From Chitinophagaceae bacterium (GTDB lineage Bacteria; Bacteroidota; Bacteroidia; Chitinophagales; Chitinophagaceae), in NCBI GenBank assembly GCA_025963615.1, contig JAOQAL010000436.1:1-8630 (forward strand): a stretch of 8,630 bases of DNA. The letters run 5' to 3'. Below are positions 5,462 through 8,630 of the stretch, piece by piece. The notes beneath the pieces are model-generated. The model worked only from the letters and a program-made list of their open reading frames with translations. It had not been told where the DNA came from and did not search any database. Both the position numbers and the translations under genes were made by a program. Position 1 is the first letter of the stretch, and every line of letters begins with the position of its first letter.

Positions 5462-7276
5462 ATGACTTCTGCAGAATTTCAAAATATAGCTTCCACCATA
5501 CCCAACGAACCTGGCATCTACAAGTACTTTGATGCGGGGCATGAACTCCTGTATGTGGGGAAAGCCAAAAGCCTTCGCAAAAGAGTAGGTTCTTATTTTT
5601 CAAAAACATTTACTACTTATAAAACCCACGAACTGGTTCAGCGGATCAACCGGATTGAATTTACCATCGTTGATTCGGAGCAGGATGCCTTCTTACTTGA
5701 AAACTCGCTCATCAAGAATTTTCAGCCCCGTTTTAATATCAACCTGAAGGATGATAAAAGCTACCCGTTTATCGTAGTTAAAAAAGAACCTTTTCCAAGA
5801 GTCTTCTTAACGCGGCGAAAAATAGAAGATGGTTCGGAATACCTGGGACCGTTCACCTCGGTAGGCAAGGTGAGAGAACTGCTGGACTTCATTAAACAAA
5901 CCATCCAGTTAAGGAACTGTTCGCTGAACCTTACAAAAAGAAATATTGAAAAAGGGAAGTTTAAAGTATGCCTCGAGTATCATTTGGGTAACTGCAAAGG
6001 CCCCTGCGAAGGACTGCAAAATGAAACAGATTACAATGAAGGATTAACGCAATTAAAGAACCTGCTCAAGGGAAATCTGTCGCCTGTTATACAGCATTTT
6101 AAAAAAGAAATGAAGGATCATGCTGAAAAAATGGAATTTGAAAAGGCGGAATTTATGCGGAAAAAAATTGAGTTTCTCGAAAATTATCAATCCAGATCTG
6201 TAATTGTAAGCAGCCGCTTTGGCGATATTGATGTATTCGCTTTAATTAAAGAAGAAGCGATTGCTTACCTGAACTACCTGATGGTGCGTAGTGGTGCTAT
6301 TGTACAAACGCAATCACTGCGCCTGGAAACACACCTGGATGAAACAGAAAAAGAAATATTGAGTTTTGGGATTGCGCAATGCAGGGATCTGTTTAACAGC
6401 GAAGCAAAAGAAATCCTTGTTCCTTTTGAAATTGAATATCCTGAAAAGGACATCATTATTACAACACCGAAAGGTGGTGAAAAGAAAAAACTCCTTGATC
6501 TTTCATTTAAAAATGTTCAATACTATATTTCCGAAATAAAGGAAAAAGAAAGATTAAGACTTACCAACCGGCTGGCAGATAAATCCGCGGTATTAAAACA
6601 GTTGCAGGAGGATCTGCAACTGGTAGAACCGCCCCTGCATATAGAATGCTTCGATAATTCCAATTTCCAGGGAAGCTTCCCCGTTTCAGCCATGGTTTGT
6701 TTTAAGAACGGAGAACCCAGTAAAAAGGATTACCGTCATTTTAATGTGAAATCGGTAACAGGGATTAATGATTTTGCTACGATGAAAGAAGCTGTTTACC
6801 GCCGTTATAAAAGATTAGCTGAGGAAAATCAGTCTTTCCCACAATTAGTTATTATTGATGGGGGTAAGGGTCAATTAAGTGCTGCTCATGAAGCTATTGT
6901 AGAATTAAATGTAGAAAATAAAACTACCCTGGTTGGCCTTGCGAAAAATGAAGAGGAACTTTTTTTTGTAGGCGATAAGGAATCATTAAAACTGGGTTAT
7001 AATAGCGAAAGTCTGAAATTAATCCGCCGGATCAGGGATGAGGTGCATCGTTTTGGAATAACATTTCACCGGAAAAAACGAAGCCAGGGGACGTTTAAAA
7101 ATGAGCTGGAAGATATTAAAGGAATCGGCGAATCCATTGCAAATCAATTATTACAAGAATTCCGTTCCGTTGCAAAGATTAAGGAGAAAACCCAGGAAGA
7201 GATTGAAGCTGTGGTTGGTAAAGCCAAGGCGAAGCTGGTTTTTGACTATTTTAAAAGACAACAGGAAACTATTTGA
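5462..7276 (+). CDS. uvrC: Excinuclease ABC subunit C, nucleotide excision repair
   Basis: UvrC makes both incisions around a DNA lesion after loading by UvrA and UvrB. The 604-residue protein is full length. Domains in order: a GIY-YIG nuclease domain (about 14-95) for the 3' cut, with Gly18-Ile19-Tyr20, Tyr31-Val32-Gly33, Arg39 and metal-binding Glu80; a cysteine cluster Cys153, Cys170, Cys178, Cys182, which in UvrC proteins binds an iron-sulphur cluster; a UVR motif (about 208-245, KMEFEKAEFMRKKIEFLE) for contact with UvrB; an RNase H-like nuclease domain for the 5' cut with Asp398 (ECFDNSN), Asp466 (IIDGGKGQ) and the DEVHRF motif with His529; and a C-terminal tandem helix-hairpin-helix DNA-binding region (about 545-604, IKGIGESIANQLL). 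All key residues are present. The ATG at 5462 gives the usual N-terminus. A strong terminator lies just after the stop. Confidence 0.98.
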   Translation: MTSAEFQNIASTIPNEPGIYKYFDAGHELLYVGKAKSLRKRVGSYFSKTFTTYKTHELVQRINRIEFTIVDSEQDAFLLENSLIKNFQPRFNINLKDDKSYPFIVVKKEPFPRVFLTRRKIEDGSEYLGPFTSVGKVRELLDFIKQTIQLRNCSLNLTKRNIEKGKFKVCLEYHLGNCKGPCEGLQNETDYNEGLTQLKNLLKGNLSPVIQHFKKEMKDHAEKMEFEKAEFMRKKIEFLENYQSRSVIVSSRFGDIDVFALIKEEAIAYLNYLMVRSGAIVQTQSLRLETHLDETEKEILSFGIAQCRDLFNSEAKEILVPFEIEYPEKDIIITTPKGGEKKKLLDLSFKNVQYYISEIKEKERLRLTNRLADKSAVLKQLQEDLQLVEPPLHIECFDNSNFQGSFPVSAMVCFKNGEPSKKDYRHFNVKSVTGINDFATMKEAVYRRYKRLAEENQSFPQLVIIDGGKGQLSAAHEAIVELNVENKTTLVGLAKNEEELFFVGDKESLKLGYNSESLKLIRRIRDEVHRFGITFHRKKRSQGTFKNELEDIKGIGESIANQLLQEFRSVAKIKEKTQEEIEAVVGKAKAKLVFDYFKRQQETI

Positions 7277-7286
7277 GGCCTTTAAA

Positions 7287-7323
7287 AAAAATGGGGCCCG
7301 GATAGAAATCCAGCCCCGTTTTT
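7287..7323 (+). terminator. Rho-independent terminator of uvrC
   Basis: AAAAATGGGGC (7287-7297) pairs with GCCCCGTTTTT (7313-7323), 11 base pairs with one T-G pair. Inside, GGAT (7300-7303) and ATCC (7308-7311) close the four-base loop AGAA. The T-run forms the right end of the stem. It begins 10 bases after the uvrC stop codon. Confidence 0.9.
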
Positions 7324-7330
7324 AAAATCC

Positions 7331-7391
7331 AATATCCTATGAAAAACCGTTACGAAAATACAACTTTTTCTTTAGTATCCTATAGGATATT
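7331..7391. repeat. 14-base perfect palindrome with an extra upstream half-site
   Basis: TATCCTATAGGATA at 7376-7389 is a perfect 14-base palindrome with 7-base arms and no spacer. The extended half-site AATATCCTA also occurs at 7331-7339 and, inverted, as TAGGATATT at 7383-7391, so one more half lies about 43 bases upstream. The arrangement resembles a dimeric regulator's operator or a recombination/attachment core, but lies between convergent genes where no promoter is expected. Function unknown. Confidence 0.6.
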
Positions 7392-7471
7392 TACGTTTTT
7401 ATAATATTTTTCTACTTATGAGACAGGGTGTTTTGTAGAGGTTTTTGATAAACTCAGAACTCATTGTGAGA

Positions 7472-7654
7472 GGGTCGCCCGCGGACTGTATTACCTGCTG
7501 TTAAAGTTGAATCAAGGGGGTCAAGCGGAGGCTGTTGGACGCGGAACCAGGTAGCTTCTGTTGTATGAGGGTCAGACGAAAACCGATGGATGCTGATAGG
7601 GAGCTTTATGCCAGGGGGCAGACGGAGACTGTTGGACCCTGATAGGTCCCTATA
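7472..7654. repeat. Degenerate tandem repeat, four units with a period of about 46 bases
   Basis: Units begin at 7472, 7518, 7569 and 7615 (spacings 46, 51 and 46). Each opens with a core like GGGTCAGACGGAGACTGTTG. Over the first 23 bases, unit 2 and unit 4 agree at 19, units 3 and 4 at 17, and unit 1 with unit 4 at 14. Units 3 and 4 also share CTGATAGG after the core, and units 2 and 3 share AGG-AGCTT. Unit 4 contains the small hairpin GGACC (7634-7638)/GGTCC (7645-7649). The G-rich composition differs from the neighbouring AT-rich spacer. Confidence 0.65.
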
Positions 7655-7655
7655 C

Positions 7656-7681
7656 AAAAAGCCCCGTAAAAACGGGGCTTT
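7656..7681 (-). terminator. Rho-independent terminator of gldN, possibly bidirectional
   Basis: AAAGCCCCGT (7658-7667) and ACGGGGCTTT (7672-7681) form a perfect 10-base-pair stem with the loop AAAA. On the minus strand the stem is followed by a T-run (the A-run at 7656-7660), which suits termination of gldN, whose stop is 38 bases away. On the plus strand the tail is TTTCAATTTT, weaker but possibly enough for a second direction. Confidence 0.9.
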
Positions 7682-7719
7682 CAATTTTATTAAATCAAGC
7701 GAGGTTCTATCGCATACGA

Positions 7720-8630
7720 TTAGTAAGACCAGAGATTTTGTTCGTAATCGAATATTTTGTTCTTGATATTATCACCTTCCAGCAAAGCAAGTATTGGATC
7801 TTTTACATAGCTCCTGATATACTTGTTTCCGGGATTGTCGATGGTAGATTTTGTAATGTAACTGTTAAACATTCTTGTTTCAAACAACTCTTCCCAGGTA
7901 AGACGGCTTACACCCATGTTCTTGGGGTTATACACTTCAGCCCGGGCCAATGTTTCTCTTAGGTCAGGATAATAAATCCAAAACATCGGCGTAACACCCC
8001 GTTCAGTTTTCTTATCAATACTTAATTGTGTTCTGCAGGGCGCGATCCCGATAATACGGCAAACCATTCTGCTTGACTCGCGATCAAATACCCAATCTTC
8101 TTTTAAACGAAACTTAACTATTTCGTCAGGATTCAGGGTACCGCAGGTTACAACATATTTTGTAATTTTTGTAGGGTCAAGGAGATCATAAACAGGAAGG
8201 GTATCACATTGGCCGCCACCTGAAATTACTTTCTCAAACTGCAATGAATCTAACGGAGTGGTAAAACGGTCATCGTCCGCGCTGAAAGCAGTTACTTTAC
8301 CATTCCGGACAGCATTTACCATGATATTGATAAAGCGTTGATTCCCATTATCATCATCCGATTTATAACCAAAAGTCTGGTTGATTTTTTCCCGGATATC
8401 AATTTCCCGCCAAACCCTTTCCATAAACAGGGCATCGTCGGCACGCAGATGTTCGTAAGCCAAAGGGATACGATCTTTAAAAACCGATCTTTCTACGGCA
8501 CCATCATTCCTCATGGATTTCCTGATCGTATCATTAAAACCACCCGTCACAGGGGCCACTTCGATCGGCGTATTTCCGTACGGATTATACTTGGTAGCAG
8601 CGTTGTTGTTCTGTTGCTGCTGCGGCTGCG
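7720..8630 (-). CDS. gldN: Gliding motility / type IX secretion protein GldN (PorN), 5' end outside window
   Basis: GldN is a periplasmic component of the type IX secretion system; with GldK it forms a ring-like assembly below the outer membrane, needed for secretion and gliding. The visible part has 302 residues. It begins with a low-complexity stretch (QPQQQQNNNAATKYNPYGN) and continues with family features: IPLAYEHLRADDALFMERVW then REIDIREKINQTFGY, the segment FSADDDRFTTPL, EDWVFDRESSRMVCRIIGIA, MFWIYYPDLRETLA and WEELFETRMFNSYI. GldN proteins are usually 300-340 residues, so mainly the signal peptide lies beyond the edge. A GTG at 8559 is an internal valine codon, since the frame stays open and in-family upstream. 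gldN usually ends the gldKLMN cluster, so gldM would be expected just beyond the right edge; the terminator after the stop agrees. Whether the organism glides cannot be told from this gene alone. Confidence 0.95.
   Translation of the reverse strand, partial: QPQQQQNNNAATKYNPYGNTPIEVAPVTGGFNDTIRKSMRNDGAVERSVFKDRIPLAYEHLRADDALFMERVWREIDIREKINQTFGYKSDDDNGNQRFINIMVNAVRNGKVTAFSADDDRFTTPLDSLQFEKVISGGGQCDTLPVYDLLDPTKITKYVVTCGTLNPDEIVKFRLKEDWVFDRESSRMVCRIIGIAPCRTQLSIDKKTERGVTPMFWIYYPDLRETLARAEVYNPKNMGVSRLTWEELFETRMFNSYITKSTIDNPGNKYIRSYVKDPILALLEGDNIKNKIFDYEQNLWSY

Larger units (their letters stand above)
7324..7657. other. Non-coding block between two facing terminators
   Basis: These 334 bases lie between the uvrC terminator and the gldN terminator, so neither gene's transcript should extend through them. 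The left part (7324-7440) is AT-rich and holds the palindrome at 7376-7389. The right part (7472-7654) is clearly richer in G and holds the degenerate tandem repeat. No ORF here has a credible start, protein motif or normal composition, and no tRNA or known RNA family was recognised. No exact TAnnTTTG promoter was seen on either strand. Confidence 0.6.

Noticed and set aside
7585..7600. GGATGCTG in the tandem repeat as a relic of the heptamer array at 425-459
   Set aside because: The shared stretch is only 8 bases and the surrounding periods differ (7 versus about 46), so common origin is not supported.
7454..7684. Minus-strand ORF of 76 codons in the uvrC-gldN spacer
   Set aside because: It runs through the degenerate tandem repeat and into the gldN terminator hairpin, has no recognisable protein motif, and its composition follows the repeat rather than a coding bias.
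8557..8559. GTG as the start of gldN
   Set aside because: The frame stays open to the window edge with family-like residues and a signal peptide still to come, so this is an internal valine codon.

Overview
The window looks like chromosomal DNA from a Bacteroidota bacterium, most likely of the Chitinophagaceae or a near relative. The reasons are a GldN gene (type IX secretion/gliding), a DUF4783 protein, a single-CxxCH haem-binding protein of the Bacteroidota Haem_bd type, an ECF sigma factor paired with a membrane protein that ends in a beta-barrel, TAnnTTTG-like promoter elements, few Shine-Dalgarno sequences and moderate AT richness. No phage, IS element, tRNA, rRNA or CRISPR array is visible.

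Layout. On the minus strand at the left edge is the 5' part of a secreted DUF4783 protein (1-257). A divergent spacer holding a heptamer tandem repeat separates it from a plus-strand series: gpmI (cofactor-independent phosphoglycerate mutase) and a membrane-anchored haem-binding protein; then, after a 217-base gap, an ECF sigma factor and its probable dual-membrane anti-sigma partner, closed by a strong terminator; then a small lipoprotein and uvrC, closed by a second strong terminator. From the right edge a nearly complete gldN runs on the minus strand towards uvrC and ends at its own terminator. The 443 bases between uvrC and gldN carry a 14-base palindrome and a degenerate tandem repeat with a period of about 46 bases, but no convincing gene.

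How the genes work together. The part with a clear joint function is the sigma/anti-sigma pair at 2743-4774. The partner has a short cytoplasmic N-terminus, one transmembrane helix, a long polar periplasmic stretch and a C-terminal segment that reads as an outer-membrane beta-barrel. This matches the layout of the dual membrane-spanning anti-sigma factors (Dma) described in Bacteroides thetaiotaomicron, so the pair could sense outer-membrane state and switch on an envelope regulon. The other genes are housekeeping (glycolysis, nucleotide excision repair, type IX secretion) or of unknown function. Several starts were revised: the anti-sigma-like gene starts at ATG 3359 rather than TTG 3350, the lipoprotein at ATG 4867 rather than a TTG just before a terminator hairpin, and gldN reads through the window edge rather than starting at an internal GTG.
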